Source of the DNA: Oscillospiraceae bacterium
GTDB lineage: Bacteria > Bacillota > Clostridia > Oscillospirales > Acutalibacteraceae
Assembly: GCA_015065925.1 (NCBI GenBank)
Contig: SVPL01000004.1
Coordinates: 18,423 to 82,422 of the forward strand
DNA length: 64,000 bases
Reading direction: 5' to 3'
Each line of letters starts with the position of its first letter. The first letter of the stretch is position 1. Positions 18,209 through 27,477 of this stretch are shown here, in pieces. Made by a program: the position numbers and the translations under genes. The notes under the pieces were generated by a model. That model saw only the letters and a list, made by a program, of their open reading frames with translations. It ran no database searches and was not told where the DNA came from.

Positions 18209-20488
18209 TTAAACATTCCAAATTTTTCGGTTGTAATTTTTTACTGTTTGGTCGGCAGAAAAATGAGATGCGGCGGCAATATTTTTCAAAGCCTTTTGAG
18301 AATAAACCCTACTGTTTTTGTAATCCTCATTCGCCTCTAATCGGGCGTTTTGGTAGGAGGGATAGTCCAAAAGCACCTTGTATCGGTCGGCATTTTCTCC
18401 AAATAAAAGGGAGTTGAAAAGATGGGTGAAATCACCTGCGGGGCCCTGCTTTAAAAGGTCTAACACTCGGCTTATGCGGTCGCTGGAGTAATAAATGTCC
18501 ATAGGGTCGTAAGCTTCAAGCTTTTGAAGCTGTTCTTTTTTTGCTCCGAATATATAGTTGTTTTCCTGCCCCGCATAGTCTACAATTTCAATGTTTGCCC
18601 CGTCAAGGGTACCTATTGTTGGCGCTCCGTTAAGACTGAGCTTCATATTACCCGTTCCGCTGGCTTCAGTACCTGCGGTGGATAGCTGTTCCGATAAATC
18701 TGCGGCGGGGATTATTTTCATTGCGTTTTTAACATTGTAGTCGGGAATGAATAAAACCTTGAAATATTTTCTGGCGGCTTCGTCCCTTTCAATGAGGGCT
18801 GAAACAGCATTTATAAGCCTAATTATTTGCTTTGCATTGTAATAAGAGGGAGCCGCCTTACCCGCAAAAATAAAGGCAGTGGGATAAAAATCCTTAAGCT
18901 CACCGTTTTTAAGGTCGATATAAAGCCCCAATACCGACAAAATGTTCAAAAGCTGACGCTTGTATTCGTGTATTCTTTTAATTTGTACACTGAACATATA
19001 GTCGGGGTCAACAGATAAGCCAAAATCACTTTTTAAATATCTAACAAGTGATTTTTTATTATCCGATTTAATTTTTGCAAGCTCATCCAAATCGGCGGTT
19101 GAGTTGAATTTTTCAAGCTGCTCTAAGAGGGGAAGATTTTCTCTCCACTCGGTACCAATTCTGTTATCTGCAAATTCACAAAGCCCTTTATTGGCAAGAC
19201 AAAGCCACCTTCTGTGAGCAATTCCGTTGGTGATGTTTAAAAACCTTTCGGGATAAATTCCATAGAAATTTTTAAAAATGGACTCTTTAATAATCTCACT
19301 GTGAATTTTTGCTACTCCGTTGATTTTATGACTCACATAAACCGCCATATTCGCCATATGAATAACCGAGTTTTTTATTATTAACAATTGGTTTAAAGCT
19401 TCGGTACCCACAAGCCTTTGCCTTAAATGATTGTTAAGCATAACTATATAAGGATAAACCTTTGGCAGTACCTTGCAGAAAAGCCCTTCCTCCCAACATT
19501 CAAGAGCCTCTGCCATAACGGTGTGATTAGTGTACGAAAAAATTTCGCCACAAATTTTAAAGGCGGTCTCAAAATCTCTGCCGTATTCTTCACACAAAAG
19601 GCGAAGCAATTCAGGGATTGCCACCGTGGGGTGGGTGTCGTTTAGCTGAATTTTAATATAGTCGGATAAAAGATTAATCGGTTTGCCGATTTTTTCAAAA
19701 TCCCGTAATATGGATTTCAGGGAAGCGGCAGAAAAAAAGTATTGTTGCTTCAGGCGAAGAATTTTTCCCGCCTCGGTATTGTCGGGCGGATATAAAAATC
19801 CCGAAATAGCTTCGGCATTATTCATCTGCTTGAAGGCAGAGCAAAAATCTCCATCGCAAAAGGCTTGGAAATCTATGGGGGTGATTGCTTCGGCGCTCCA
19901 AAGCCTGAGACGGTTGATTTTATTTTTGCCCACTATGGGAACATCGAAGGGTACTGCTAAAACATCCTCGTCGCTAAAATGAACAACTACGGCTTGGTCA
20001 CGGCGCTCCTTTTCAAGGGGGCAATCCTCTTGCCAGATATCGGGGGTTTCGGTTTGGCTAAAATCCTTTATGCCTTGCCTAAAAATTCCGTAGCGGTAGC
20101 GAATTCCGTAGCCGTCAAGGGAGATATCGGTGGCGGCGGCTGAATCCATAAGGCAAGCGGCAAGTCTGCCAAGACCGCCGTTGCCCAGTGCGGGGTCTCT
20201 CGGACGGCAAAGACATTCGGCGCTATAACCCTTTTGTGTTAGAATTTGTTTGCAAATATCCCATAAATTTAAATTGGCAAGACTACCCATTACAAAGCTA
20301 CCGGGCAAAAATTCTGCCGAAAAATATGCCGCGCGGGGTGTAGCGGGTTTTCTTGTGGGAAGCCTGCAAATTACATCTAAAAGAGCCGCAGAAACTGCTC
20401 GGTTAATACCTTTTTCTACATTTTTATTGGGACCTGCGGCAAGCTTTTCCAAATTAGCTTCAAGGGATTTTTTAAAAATATCTTCCAT
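18209..20488 (-). CDS. glgP: Glycogen/maltodextrin phosphorylase (GT35)
   Basis: Releases glucose-1-phosphate from alpha-glucan ends using PLP and phosphate. The start at 20488 (MEDIFKKSLEANLEKL) has AAAGGATG upstream; the longer frame runs back into malQ. The 759 residues show AALGNGGLGRLAACLMDS-type glucan-binding sequence (DPALGNGGLGRLAACLMD), QLNDTHPT, the VQIKRIHEYKRQ segment and the PLP lysine in EASGTGNMKLSLNG. It ends the importer-malQ-glgP operon and would feed imported maltodextrins, or stored glycogen, into glycolysis. Confidence 0.94.
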   Translation of the reverse strand: MEDIFKKSLEANLEKLAAGPNKNVEKGINRAVSAALLDVICRLPTRKPATPRAAYFSAEFLPGSFVMGSLANLNLWDICKQILTQKGYSAECLCRPRDPALGNGGLGRLAACLMDSAAATDISLDGYGIRYRYGIFRQGIKDFSQTETPDIWQEDCPLEKERRDQAVVVHFSDEDVLAVPFDVPIVGKNKINRLRLWSAEAITPIDFQAFCDGDFCSAFKQMNNAEAISGFLYPPDNTEAGKILRLKQQYFFSAASLKSILRDFEKIGKPINLLSDYIKIQLNDTHPTVAIPELLRLLCEEYGRDFETAFKICGEIFSYTNHTVMAEALECWEEGLFCKVLPKVYPYIVMLNNHLRQRLVGTEALNQLLIIKNSVIHMANMAVYVSHKINGVAKIHSEIIKESIFKNFYGIYPERFLNITNGIAHRRWLCLANKGLCEFADNRIGTEWRENLPLLEQLEKFNSTADLDELAKIKSDNKKSLVRYLKSDFGLSVDPDYMFSVQIKRIHEYKRQLLNILSVLGLYIDLKNGELKDFYPTAFIFAGKAAPSYYNAKQIIRLINAVSALIERDEAARKYFKVLFIPDYNVKNAMKIIPAADLSEQLSTAGTEASGTGNMKLSLNGAPTIGTLDGANIEIVDYAGQENNYIFGAKKEQLQKLEAYDPMDIYYSSDRISRVLDLLKQGPAGDFTHLFNSLLFGENADRYKVLLDYPSYQNARLEANEDYKNSRVYSQKALKNIAAASHFSADQTVKNYNRKIWNV

Positions 20489-20504
20489 TAAACAAGGCAT
20501 CCTT

Positions 20505-22001
20505 TCATAATCTTTTGTAAATATCAGCAAGGGCGCGAATTTCATCAGCCAACATATTGTCGGGGGCTTTTGTAACCCGCCACTCCCAATTGTTGTTGGT
20601 GGTGGCGGGAAGGTTAATCCGCGCTTGGTCATCTAGCATCAAATAGTCATAAAGAGGTATAATAACGGTGTTTGCCCGGCTTTTATGACACTCTTTTATA
20701 AGCGAATAGGCAAGAACTTTGTTTTGCTTAACATTCATATATTTACGGGCATTTTTACGCTCGTTTTTTGTGCAGGAATTAAAAAATCCAACCGCCGTAT
20801 GATTATCGTGTGTGCCTGTGTAAACAACAGCGTTTTTAGGAATGTTGTGAAGCAAATTAGGGTTATCACTGCCATCAAAGGCGAATTGCAGTATTTTCAT
20901 ACCGGGAAAACCGCTTGATTTAATAAGTTTTCTAACATCCTTTGTGACTACACCTAAATCCTCTGCTATAAACTTAATGCCGTTTGATGCCTCTAAAAAA
21001 GCATTTATAAGCTCCTCACGGGGGCCTTTTTTCCATTCCCCGTTTATGGCATTTTTTGCATCAACGGGAATAGAATAATAATTTGAAATACCTATAAAAT
21101 GGTCTATTCTTATAACATCAAAAAACTCCGATTGGCGAAAAATTCTCGCCTTCCACCAAGCGTAGCTGTTTAAAGCGTGGTTTTCCCATTTGTAAAGAGG
21201 ATTACCCCAAAGCTGACCTGTAGATGAAAAATCGTCGGGGGGAACACCTGCAACATCTGTAGGATTTCCCAAGTCATCTAATTGAAAAAGCTGAGGATTT
21301 GCCCACACATCGGCGCTGTCATTTGCCACATATAACGGGATATCTCCAACAAGCAGTATTTTCTTTTGCTTGGCATAAGCCTTAATCTCGCTCCATTGCT
21401 TTTCAAAGGCGTATTCTAAAAAGGCAAAGCGTTCCATTTCATTTTTAAGGTTTTTTTCGGCAAATAAAAGGGCGGCTTCATTTTTCGTTTTGAACCTTGG
21501 AAACTCACCTCTGCCACATTCGTTAAAATGCTCCTTTAAGGCTAAAAAAACGGTGTAATCCTTTAGCCAGTAATCATTTTTTTCTTTAAATTCTTTAAGT
21601 TCATTTTTTTGGTTAACGGTTGCGTATTTTTTGAACTGCGAAAAAATTTCGCCCAAAAGCTCTTTACGGTTTTGGTACAGGTAGCCGTAATCCACCCTTC
21701 CCGTATTAGGGATTTTAAATTTTTGCAGAAGCTCTGAGCTTATCCAACCCATTTTTAAAAACCATTCGGGATTTAAAAAATAACTGTTACCCGCAAATGC
21801 AGAAAAGCACTGGTATGGACTGTTACCGTAGCCCGTTGGCCCCAAGGGTAAAAGCTGCCACATATTACACCCTGCTCTGGATAAAAAGTCTAAAAAGGAT
21901 TTGGCTTCTTCACCCAATGTGCCAATGCCGTATTGACTGTTTAATGAAAAAATGGGCATTAAAATTCCGTGTCCGCGGGGAAAAGGTTTTTGCTTTTTCA
22001 T
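20505..22001 (-). CDS. malQ: 4-alpha-glucanotransferase (amylomaltase, GH77)
   Basis: Transfers alpha-1,4-glucan segments between maltodextrins so that phosphorylase can work on longer chains. The 498-residue protein shows the GH77 hallmarks: SQYGIGTLG and PLGPTGYGNSPYQ near the N-terminus, the nucleophile in DVIRIDHFIG, the acid/base in FIAEDLGVVT and the third acid in TGTHDNHT. It starts four bases after the upstream permease stop and is followed 16 bases on by glgP, so the set is translated as one operon. Confidence 0.95.
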   Translation of the reverse strand: MKKQKPFPRGHGILMPIFSLNSQYGIGTLGEEAKSFLDFLSRAGCNMWQLLPLGPTGYGNSPYQCFSAFAGNSYFLNPEWFLKMGWISSELLQKFKIPNTGRVDYGYLYQNRKELLGEIFSQFKKYATVNQKNELKEFKEKNDYWLKDYTVFLALKEHFNECGRGEFPRFKTKNEAALLFAEKNLKNEMERFAFLEYAFEKQWSEIKAYAKQKKILLVGDIPLYVANDSADVWANPQLFQLDDLGNPTDVAGVPPDDFSSTGQLWGNPLYKWENHALNSYAWWKARIFRQSEFFDVIRIDHFIGISNYYSIPVDAKNAINGEWKKGPREELINAFLEASNGIKFIAEDLGVVTKDVRKLIKSSGFPGMKILQFAFDGSDNPNLLHNIPKNAVVYTGTHDNHTAVGFFNSCTKNERKNARKYMNVKQNKVLAYSLIKECHKSRANTVIIPLYDYLMLDDQARINLPATTNNNWEWRVTKAPDNMLADEIRALADIYKRL

Positions 22002-22005
22002 AAAC

Positions 22006-22839
22006 TTACCCCTTTACTGCACCCGCAACAACACCCCTTATAATATATTTTTGGCAGATAATATAAAACGCTATTATAGGGATAATTGCAAGTACAAGCA
22101 TCGCCATTAAAGCACCCATATCTCTGGCACCGTAACCACCCTGCAAATACTGAATTGCAATGGGAATTGTTTTGTAGTCGTTGCCTACTGTAAGGTAGGG
22201 CAAAAGGTAGTCGTTCCATATCCACATAGTGTTTAAAATGGCTACCGTTACGGCTGTTGGTCGCAAAATGGGAAAAATCACGCTGAAAAACATCTTTATG
22301 GGGTTGCAACCATCCACCACGGCGGCTTCTTCAATCTCCAAAGGAATAGCTTTAACAAATCCGCTGAAAATGAAAATAGAAAGACCGGCACCAAATCCCA
22401 AATACAGAATTATTAATCCCAAGGGATTATCCAAATTTAAAATATTTGCGATTTTGGACATTGTAAACATTACCATTTGAAAGGGTACAATCATACTGAA
22501 TACAAAAAGGTAGTAAAGAAGGGTGGAAACCTTATTTTTTGCTCTGATTAGATACCAGGAGGTCATAGAGGCGCCGAGAGTAAGGAGCAAAACCGAGCCT
22601 ACCGTTACAAAAAGAGAGTATAAAAAGGCGGTAAAAAAGCCTGTTTTTTCTATGCCGTTGAGGTAGTTTGTGAGTCCAGAAAAGGTAAGTGCGTTTGGCA
22701 GAGAAAAGGGGGCGTCGGAAATATAAAACTGTCCTTTGAAGGAGTTAATTAAAACAACAAAAACGGGGGCAATGAAAAGCACCGCCAAAATAACCAATAA
22801 AATAAAGGTGGGTATGCTTTTGGATTTTCGCATCTCCAT
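22006..22839 (-). CDS. Sugar ABC transporter permease, MalG type
   Basis: A 277-residue inner-membrane protein with six hydrophobic segments and the EAA loop EIEEAAVVDGCNPIKMFFSVIFPILRP (cut to EIEEAAVVDGCNPIKMF for reference), the contact site for the ATPase. The C-terminus (IPIIAFYIICQKYIIRGVVAGAVKG) is typical of MalG/MsmG permeases. It overlaps the MalF-type gene by one base. No ATP-binding subunit is encoded here; such importers often share a remote MsmK-type ATPase. Confidence 0.88.
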   Translation of the reverse strand: MEMRKSKSIPTFILLVILAVLFIAPVFVVLINSFKGQFYISDAPFSLPNALTFSGLTNYLNGIEKTGFFTAFLYSLFVTVGSVLLLTLGASMTSWYLIRAKNKVSTLLYYLFVFSMIVPFQMVMFTMSKIANILNLDNPLGLIILYLGFGAGLSIFIFSGFVKAIPLEIEEAAVVDGCNPIKMFFSVIFPILRPTAVTVAILNTMWIWNDYLLPYLTVGNDYKTIPIAIQYLQGGYGARDMGALMAMLVLAIIPIIAFYIICQKYIIRGVVAGAVKG

Positions 22840-23684
22840 TATGCCTCAACCTCCCTGCTTCTTGTTATATAAAGCTGTAAAAGGGCTAGTCCCGCCACCA
22901 ATAAAAAGAAAACTACACCCTTGGCTTGACCTACTCCCTCGTAGCCTATTTTTCCGTAAAAGGTGTTGTAAATATCTAGCGCCAACATAGAGGTTTCTCT
23001 ATTTGGGGCGCCTGCGGTAAGGGCGAGGTTCTGGTCAAACAGCTTAAAGGAATTTGTAAGTGTTAAAAAGGTGCAAATGGTGAAGGAGGGCATTGTAAGT
23101 GGGAGGGTTATTTTTCTTAAAATCTGTAAAGGTGTTGCTCCGTCAATTTTTGCCGCCTCAATAAGCTGAGGTGGGATGTTATTAATTCCTGCTATATAAA
23201 TAACCATCATATAACCAATCATTTGCCAGTTTGTAAGGATTACAAGGCCCCAAAATCCGTAGTCGGCATTTACGGTAATATCAACACCCCAAAAAAGCAA
23301 AAATCCGTTAATAATAACCTGCCAGATGTAGCCCAAAACAATGCCGCCAATAAGATTAGGCATAAAAAACACTGCCCTGAAAAGGTTGGTGCCTTTTATG
23401 CCTTTTGTAAGAGCAAGAGCCAATAAAAAGGCAAAAAGATTAATTGTGATTATTGAAACTACTGCGAATTTTACCGTGAACCATAAGGCATCCAAAAAGC
23501 CTGTGTCATCCGCAAAAGCGGCAATATAGTTGGAAAATCCAACAAACTGAGCGTCGGTAACGGTTGTAAACTCGGTAAACGAAAGGTAAATTCCCAGTAA
23601 AAAAGGAATTAAAAATGCCACTGAAAAGGCAAGCAGAGTAGGTAGAGCAAAAACACCAAAATATCTGCTTAAATGTTTATGCAT
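22839..23684 (-). CDS. Sugar ABC transporter permease, MalF type
   Basis: A 281-residue permease with six membrane segments and the EAA loop in PPQLIEAAKIDGATPLQIL. The partner of the following MalG-type gene, it would form the heterodimeric channel. It belongs to the CUT1 class that imports di- and oligosaccharides. Its location directly before malQ and glgP suggests maltodextrin as substrate, an inference from context. Confidence 0.88.
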   Translation of the reverse strand: MHKHLSRYFGVFALPTLLAFSVAFLIPFLLGIYLSFTEFTTVTDAQFVGFSNYIAAFADDTGFLDALWFTVKFAVVSIITINLFAFLLALALTKGIKGTNLFRAVFFMPNLIGGIVLGYIWQVIINGFLLFWGVDITVNADYGFWGLVILTNWQMIGYMMVIYIAGINNIPPQLIEAAKIDGATPLQILRKITLPLTMPSFTICTFLTLTNSFKLFDQNLALTAGAPNRETSMLALDIYNTFYGKIGYEGVGQAKGVVFFLLVAGLALLQLYITRSREVEA

Positions 23685-23700
23685 AGTATCCTTATCCCCG

Positions 23701-25029
23701 CTATTTGCTTTCCTTTTTCCAATCGTTAATCATATCGTTTTTAATCTCCTCAAAGGTCTTAGAGCCTTGTGAGTAGCTAAGCAAGCCTGCACCAAAGTTT
23801 TCCTTAAAGGTTTGGCTTGGAAAAACGGTAAAGTCCCAAGGAATTGTGGTAACATTATCTCTGTTCATATAGCGAATAATCTCCTTGGCAAGAGGGTCCT
23901 TTGGTGCTTCGGCTTCCTCGAAGGTGGAAAAAGGCGCAATGAAGTCAAGCTTTTCGGTTACAAGCTTTTTGCCTGTATCGCTTGAATAAAGCCAGTATAA
24001 AAATTCTTCAGAGAGCTTTTGCTGTTCCTCGGAGGCGTTTTTGTTAATACAAATAAAGCTTTCAGTACCAATGCAAAGACCTTGGGTTTCTTCACCCTCT
24101 ATACCTGTATAAATGGGCAAAAACTTAATGTTTTCTTCCTTCACCTTGTTGCCTGCAACATCTCTTATCTGGCTCCAAGCCCAGTTGCCGTTTTGAACCA
24201 TAGCGCATTTGCCAAGGGCAAATTCCGCCATAGAATCGGTAACCGATTTACTACCTAAAAGCTTTTTATCCGTAACCGAATTGTTTATATAAAGGTCAAA
24301 AATGTTTTTAAAGTTTTCGGCATATTCAAATTTAATTTCGCTTAAATCGTCGGTGGAAATGTTTGTGCCGTTCTTTTTGAACTCATAGTGAATTGGAATG
24401 TTTGCAAGATGGGTTTGCCAACGCCAATCCTCACCCGTTTTAAGGGAGGTAGAGGCAAAAACACCGTCGATGCCAAGCTTTTCTTTGTTTGCGGTCATAT
24501 CCTCTACAACTGCTTTTAAATCGGCAAAGCTTTTAATTTCTTCAACCGAGTTAAGCTTAACCTTTTTGTTGTCGAGAGCAAAATATTTATCCACAATTTC
24601 AGAATTATAAATTATTCCGTAGCCTTCAACAACATAGGGAATTCCGTAAACACCGTCACCCTCGGTTATGGCTAGATTTTTGTCGGTTAATGCGTTGTAA
24701 AGGGCGGTGTCCTTTAAATCCTTGCAGTAGCTTTTCCAGTTGGCATACCCCTTGGGGCCGTTTATTTGGAAAATTGTGGGGGCGGTGGATTTAGCCATTT
24801 CGGATTTAAGGGTTTGCTCATAGGTGCCCGAAGCGGCGGTCACAACCTTCAGCTCAACCCCTTTTTCCTCCTTGTAAACCTTGGCTATTTCGTCGTATGC
24901 GGCGGCGCTTTCAGGCTTGAAGTTTAAAAAGTAGATAGTTTCAGCCGATTCTTTGTTGCAGCCTCCTAAAACCGATAGGGAAATAACAAAAATTACCGCA
25001 ATCATAAAAAATGATATTGCTTTTTTCAT
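23701..25029 (-). CDS. Extracellular sugar-binding lipoprotein, probably maltodextrin
   Basis: A 442-residue solute-binding protein. The start at 25029 (MKKAISFFMIAVIF) follows GGAGGTTATTTTT; the frame extends five codons upstream without a ribosome site. A lipoprotein signal ends in LGGC with Cys24. The mature part shows the two-lobed class 1 sugar-binding layout (IYNSEIVDKYF, FALGKCAMVQNGNWAW, DKLDFIAPFSTF-like hinge). First gene of the importer-malQ-glgP operon. I could not find a convincing promoter in the short AT-rich gap to tRNA-Ser. Confidence 0.88.
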   Translation of the reverse strand: MKKAISFFMIAVIFVISLSVLGGCNKESAETIYFLNFKPESAAAYDEIAKVYKEEKGVELKVVTAASGTYEQTLKSEMAKSTAPTIFQINGPKGYANWKSYCKDLKDTALYNALTDKNLAITEGDGVYGIPYVVEGYGIIYNSEIVDKYFALDNKKVKLNSVEEIKSFADLKAVVEDMTANKEKLGIDGVFASTSLKTGEDWRWQTHLANIPIHYEFKKNGTNISTDDLSEIKFEYAENFKNIFDLYINNSVTDKKLLGSKSVTDSMAEFALGKCAMVQNGNWAWSQIRDVAGNKVKEENIKFLPIYTGIEGEETQGLCIGTESFICINKNASEEQQKLSEEFLYWLYSSDTGKKLVTEKLDFIAPFSTFEEAEAPKDPLAKEIIRYMNRDNVTTIPWDFTVFPSQTFKENFGAGLLSYSQGSKTFEEIKNDMINDWKKESK

Positions 25030-25098
25030 AAAAATAACCTCCAAATTTTAAGTGTGGTAATAGTTTTATCCAAAAATCAAAAAAAATTCAAAAAAGAC

Positions 25099-25127
25099 TT
25101 GATTTTTGTTAAAAGAGGTTGTATAAT
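25099..25127 (+). promoter_or_regulatory. Promoter of tRNA-Ser
   Basis: TTGATT (25099-25104), 17-base spacer, TATAAT (25122-25127), 36 bases before the tRNA 5' end. Confidence 0.75.
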
Positions 25128-25162
25128 AATATGGTCTTGTGAAAGATAGGTTTAATATGTAT

Positions 25163-25254
25163 GGAGAGATGGCTGAGCTGGTCTAAGGCGCACGACTGGA
25201 AATCGTGTTCAGGCTTAAACCCTGACGGGGGTTCGAATCCCCCTCTCTCCGCCA
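25163..25254 (+). tRNA. tRNA-Ser, anticodon GGA
   Basis: Acceptor arms GGAGAGA and TCTCTCC pair; the anticodon loop CTGGAAA between CACGA and TCGTG carries GGA; there is a long variable arm (TTCAGGCTTAAACCCTGA region), the GGTTCGAATCC T-loop and an encoded CCA at 25252-25254. It reads UCC/UCU serine codons. It is the anchor of the modular repeat zone that follows. Confidence 0.95.
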
Positions 25255-25400
25255 AACGAAAATCCGTTCACGAAAGTGGGCGGATTTTCGTTTTATTATT
25301 CATTATTCAATATTCATCATTCATTATTCATTAAAAGTGAACGGATTTTCGAATGAATAATGAATATTGAAGTCGCCTTCGGCTGATGAATAATGAATAA
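25252..25400. repeat. tRNA-Ser terminator module, copy A
   Basis: CGAAAATCCG (25257-25266) pairs with CGGATTTTCG (25281-25290) and is followed by TTTT, serving as the tRNA terminator. Then come runs of ATTCATTATTCA, a second GAACGGATTTTCG, and GAAGTCGCCTTCGGC with TGAATAATGAATAAT. The whole module recurs at 25682 and 26792. Confidence 0.8.
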
Positions 25401-25616
25401 TTTAGTTGTGGCTTTGCCGAAGACGGTTCTTTTGTTGATTCTAAAACAGCTAAAGAATATGTTGTTGTAAGGCAGAGTGTTGCACCGAACACAGAATTAA
25501 AATACACTTTCAAAATGAATGAAGACGGCACAGAATCCAAATACCTTATTGAATCACAAAACATTGAAGAAATCGAGGTATATGTTAAGCGCATTTCAGA
25601 AGAAAAACAAGAATAA
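25401..25616 (+). pseudogene. Truncated gene: C-terminal 71 codons of an unknown protein
   Basis: An open frame with normal codon use but no start begins right at the edge of repeat copy A and stops at 25614-25616. The residues run GFAEDGSFVDSKTAKEYVVV, then RQSVAPNTELKYTFKMNEDG, and end VYVKRISEEKQE. It looks like the 3' end of a real gene whose front was removed when the repeat module arrived. Family not recognised. The open frame on the opposite strand over this stretch is a shadow. Confidence 0.5.
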
Positions 25617-25681
25617 ATTATAGTTAAAGAGTACTTTAACAACAAGAAAAATAATTTTTTGGTATCGAAATGGTTCGAAAC

Positions 25682-25842
25682 ACCCAAACGAAAATCCGTT
25701 CTCGAAAGAGGGCGGATTTTCGTTTTATTATTCAATATTCATCATTCATTATTCATTAAAAAAGAACGGATTTTCGAATGAAAACGCAAGCCGCTTCGCT
25801 AATGAAGTCGCTCACTTCGTTCGCTAATGAATAATGAATAAT
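25682..25842. repeat. tRNA-Ser terminator module, copy B
   Basis: CGAAAATCCG (25689-25698) and CGGATTTTCG (25713-25722) with the same ATTCATT linker and second GAACGGATTTTCG. It is preceded by GGTTCGAAACACCCAAACG, which resembles the tRNA-Ser 3' end (GGTTCGAATCC ... CCAAACG). The right part contains GAAGTCGCTCACTTC, a variant hairpin. It ends two bases before the next promoter. Confidence 0.8.
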
Positions 25843-25843
25843 A

Positions 25844-25872
25844 TTGTCTAAATTAGTAATTTGTGCTATAAT
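25844..25872 (+). promoter_or_regulatory. Promoter of the four-helix-bundle/GNAT pair
   Basis: TTGTCT (25844-25849), 17-base spacer, TATAAT (25867-25872), directly abutting repeat copy B. AAAGGATGTGAT precedes the ATG at 25893. Confidence 0.7.
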
Positions 25873-25892
25873 ACCATAAAGGATGTGATTTA

Positions 25893-26249
25893 ATGAAGGA
25901 AAATGTTTTGATAGATAAATCTATTGCATTTGCTTCAAGAATAGTAAAACTACATGATTTCTTAATCAAAAACAAAAAAGGCTTAACCCTAGCGAAACAA
26001 ATCATTCGCAGTGGAACGAGTATAGGTGCAAATATAAATGAGGCAAATTACGGTCAAAGTCCTGCAGATTTTATTTCCAAAATGCATATTGCATTAAAAG
26101 AAACTGCCGAAACAGAATATTGGATTAAATTGCTTCATATGTCTGAATATATTGATTACAAAATGAGCAGTTCACTACTTGATGATTGTTTAGAAATTAA
26201 GCGAATTTTGGTTGCATCCATAAATACTGCAAAGGAGAATAACAAATAA
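25893..26249 (+). CDS. Four-helix bundle protein (S23/Avd-like family)
   Basis: A 118-residue all-helical protein with the family marks SIAFASRIVKLHDFLIKN, the basic turn QIIRSGTSIGANINEA and the DFISKMHIALKETAETEYWI core. Members are small proteins found inserted in rRNA loci, beside diversity-generating retroelements (as Avd) or alone; no reverse transcriptase is near here, so no such role is claimed. Its stop overlaps the next start (TAATG), forming a two-gene cassette delimited by repeat copies B and C. Confidence 0.8.
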   Translation: MKENVLIDKSIAFASRIVKLHDFLIKNKKGLTLAKQIIRSGTSIGANINEANYGQSPADFISKMHIALKETAETEYWIKLLHMSEYIDYKMSSSLLDDCLEIKRILVASINTAKENNK

Positions 26250-26743
26250 TGTTTGAGTTCAAATTTGCAGATAAATTGCAAATAGAAGTGTTGCTTCCCG
26301 ATTTGTTTTGTATTTTACATTCCAATATGAGTCTAATTGCTCCAACAAATAATACTTACGATGCTGATTATGAAATTTGGAAATCTCACATAATCCCTGC
26401 TATGCAGAAAGAACAACGTCAAATTGTTTTGATGTATGTTAATGATACACTTGCGGGGTATTTTCAGTATTATATCAATGTTGATATAAGTTCCTTAATG
26501 ATGGAAGAAATACAAATTATCAAAGAGTATCAAGGAACAGGAGTTTTTTCTGCATTTTATAAGTGGTTTGTTGAACAGATTCCGAAGGATATTGAATTTG
26601 TTGAAGCTTATACAAATAAAAAGAATTATAAATCACAAAGTGTCTTGGAGCATTTGGGGTTAATTAGGTTAGGCGAAAACAAAAACGGCAATTCTTTATA
26701 TTTTAAAGGCAAATATATTGAATTGTTGAATAAATATAGTTGA
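26249..26743 (+). CDS. GNAT-fold N-acetyltransferase
   Basis: A 164-residue protein with GNAT features: MYVNDTLAGYFQYYI (strands 2-4), EEIQIIKEYQGTGVFSAFYK with a Q-x-x-G-x-G/A-like acetyl-CoA loop (QGTGVF), and the final AYTNKKNYKSQSVLEHLGL. The substrate is unknown. Codon use is more AT-rich than in core genes, which fits acquisition with its partner gene as one islet. Confidence 0.7.
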   Translation: MFEFKFADKLQIEVLLPDLFCILHSNMSLIAPTNNTYDADYEIWKSHIIPAMQKEQRQIVLMYVNDTLAGYFQYYINVDISSLMMEEIQIIKEYQGTGVFSAFYKWFVEQIPKDIEFVEAYTNKKNYKSQSVLEHLGLIRLGENKNGNSLYFKGKYIELLNKYS

Positions 26744-26791
26744 TTTTTTAGAAAATCAGGTTTTTAGACCGGTTCCATTTTGCGTGTCGGT

Positions 26792-26940
26792 CCCAAACGA
26801 AAATCCGTTCTCGAAAGAGGGCGGATTTTCGCCCCAATTATTTATTATTTCATCATTCATTATTCATTAAATAAAAGAACGGATTTTCGAATGAATAATG
26901 AAGAATGAAGTCGCCTACGGCTGATGAATAATGAATAATT
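26792..26940. repeat. tRNA-Ser terminator module, copy C
   Basis: CGAAAATCCG (26798-26807) pairs with CGGATTTTCG (26822-26831), then ATTCATTATTCATTAA, GAACGGATTTTCG and GAAGTCGCCTACGGC, TGAATAATGAATAAT, as in copies A and B. It is preceded by CCGGTTCC...GGTCCCAAACG, again tRNA-3'-end-like. Confidence 0.8.
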
Positions 26941-27028
26941 TTAAGGCTAACCATTTGTTTAAGCGACCTATTTTTAATCAAAAAATGCCCCCAACATTTT
27001 TTTGATTAAAAATTAAATATAAACAAAA

Positions 27029-27385
27029 CTATAACAAAAATAAAATTAAAATAAAATACTGTAAACACTTTAAATATTCTTCAGTTAAATTTGGAGCATT
27101 TGGATAAGCCGACTGGTATGCGTCCTTCTTTATATTCTTTCTATTCTTTATATTCTTATATTGTTGCCCTTGGTTTGTCTTTTGAATGTCATTGGATTGC
27201 CCTTGGTTTGCCCCATTACACTTATCCGACTCCTCATATGTTTGATAATTTCCCCATTTCATCACGGTTATGACGGTATATTTGTTTGCCCCTTGTTTGC
27301 CCAATTTTTTAGATTTGCAGAGTTTTTCTAATGCGCTGCGAACCTGTTTAGGGGTTAAATCCAATTCCTTTGCCATATTTTTCAT
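27029..27385 (-). pseudogene. Remnant of a phage/plasmid replisome-organiser protein
   Basis: A 118-codon frame starting MKNMAKELDLTPKQVRSALEKL, a winged-helix type, followed by GKQGANKYTVITVMKWGNYQ and a Gln/Asn/Lys-rich linker (NQGQSNDIQKTNQGQQYKN). This layout is that of the N-terminal part of phage replication initiators, where a DnaD or loader-binding domain normally follows; here the frame ends soon after the linker with a hydrophobic tail. The start lacks the usual upstream half as well. A decayed mobile-element gene is the best reading. Confidence 0.55.
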
Positions 27386-27477
27386 TTAATTATACAACAA
27401 ATGAGAAAATATTTCCCCCTATCATTAAAAGTGTTTGCGAAGCAAATTGATATCAAGGTTAAACGGAAAGGTTACAG

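Noticed and set aside
25331..25735. 134-residue minus-strand open frame
   Set aside because: It spans repeat modules and the antisense of a gene remnant whose plus-strand frame has better codon use.
25893..26249. Diversity-generating retroelement (Avd-like protein)
   Set aside because: The four-helix-bundle protein alone resembles Avd, but there is no reverse transcriptase and no template/variable repeat pair nearby.
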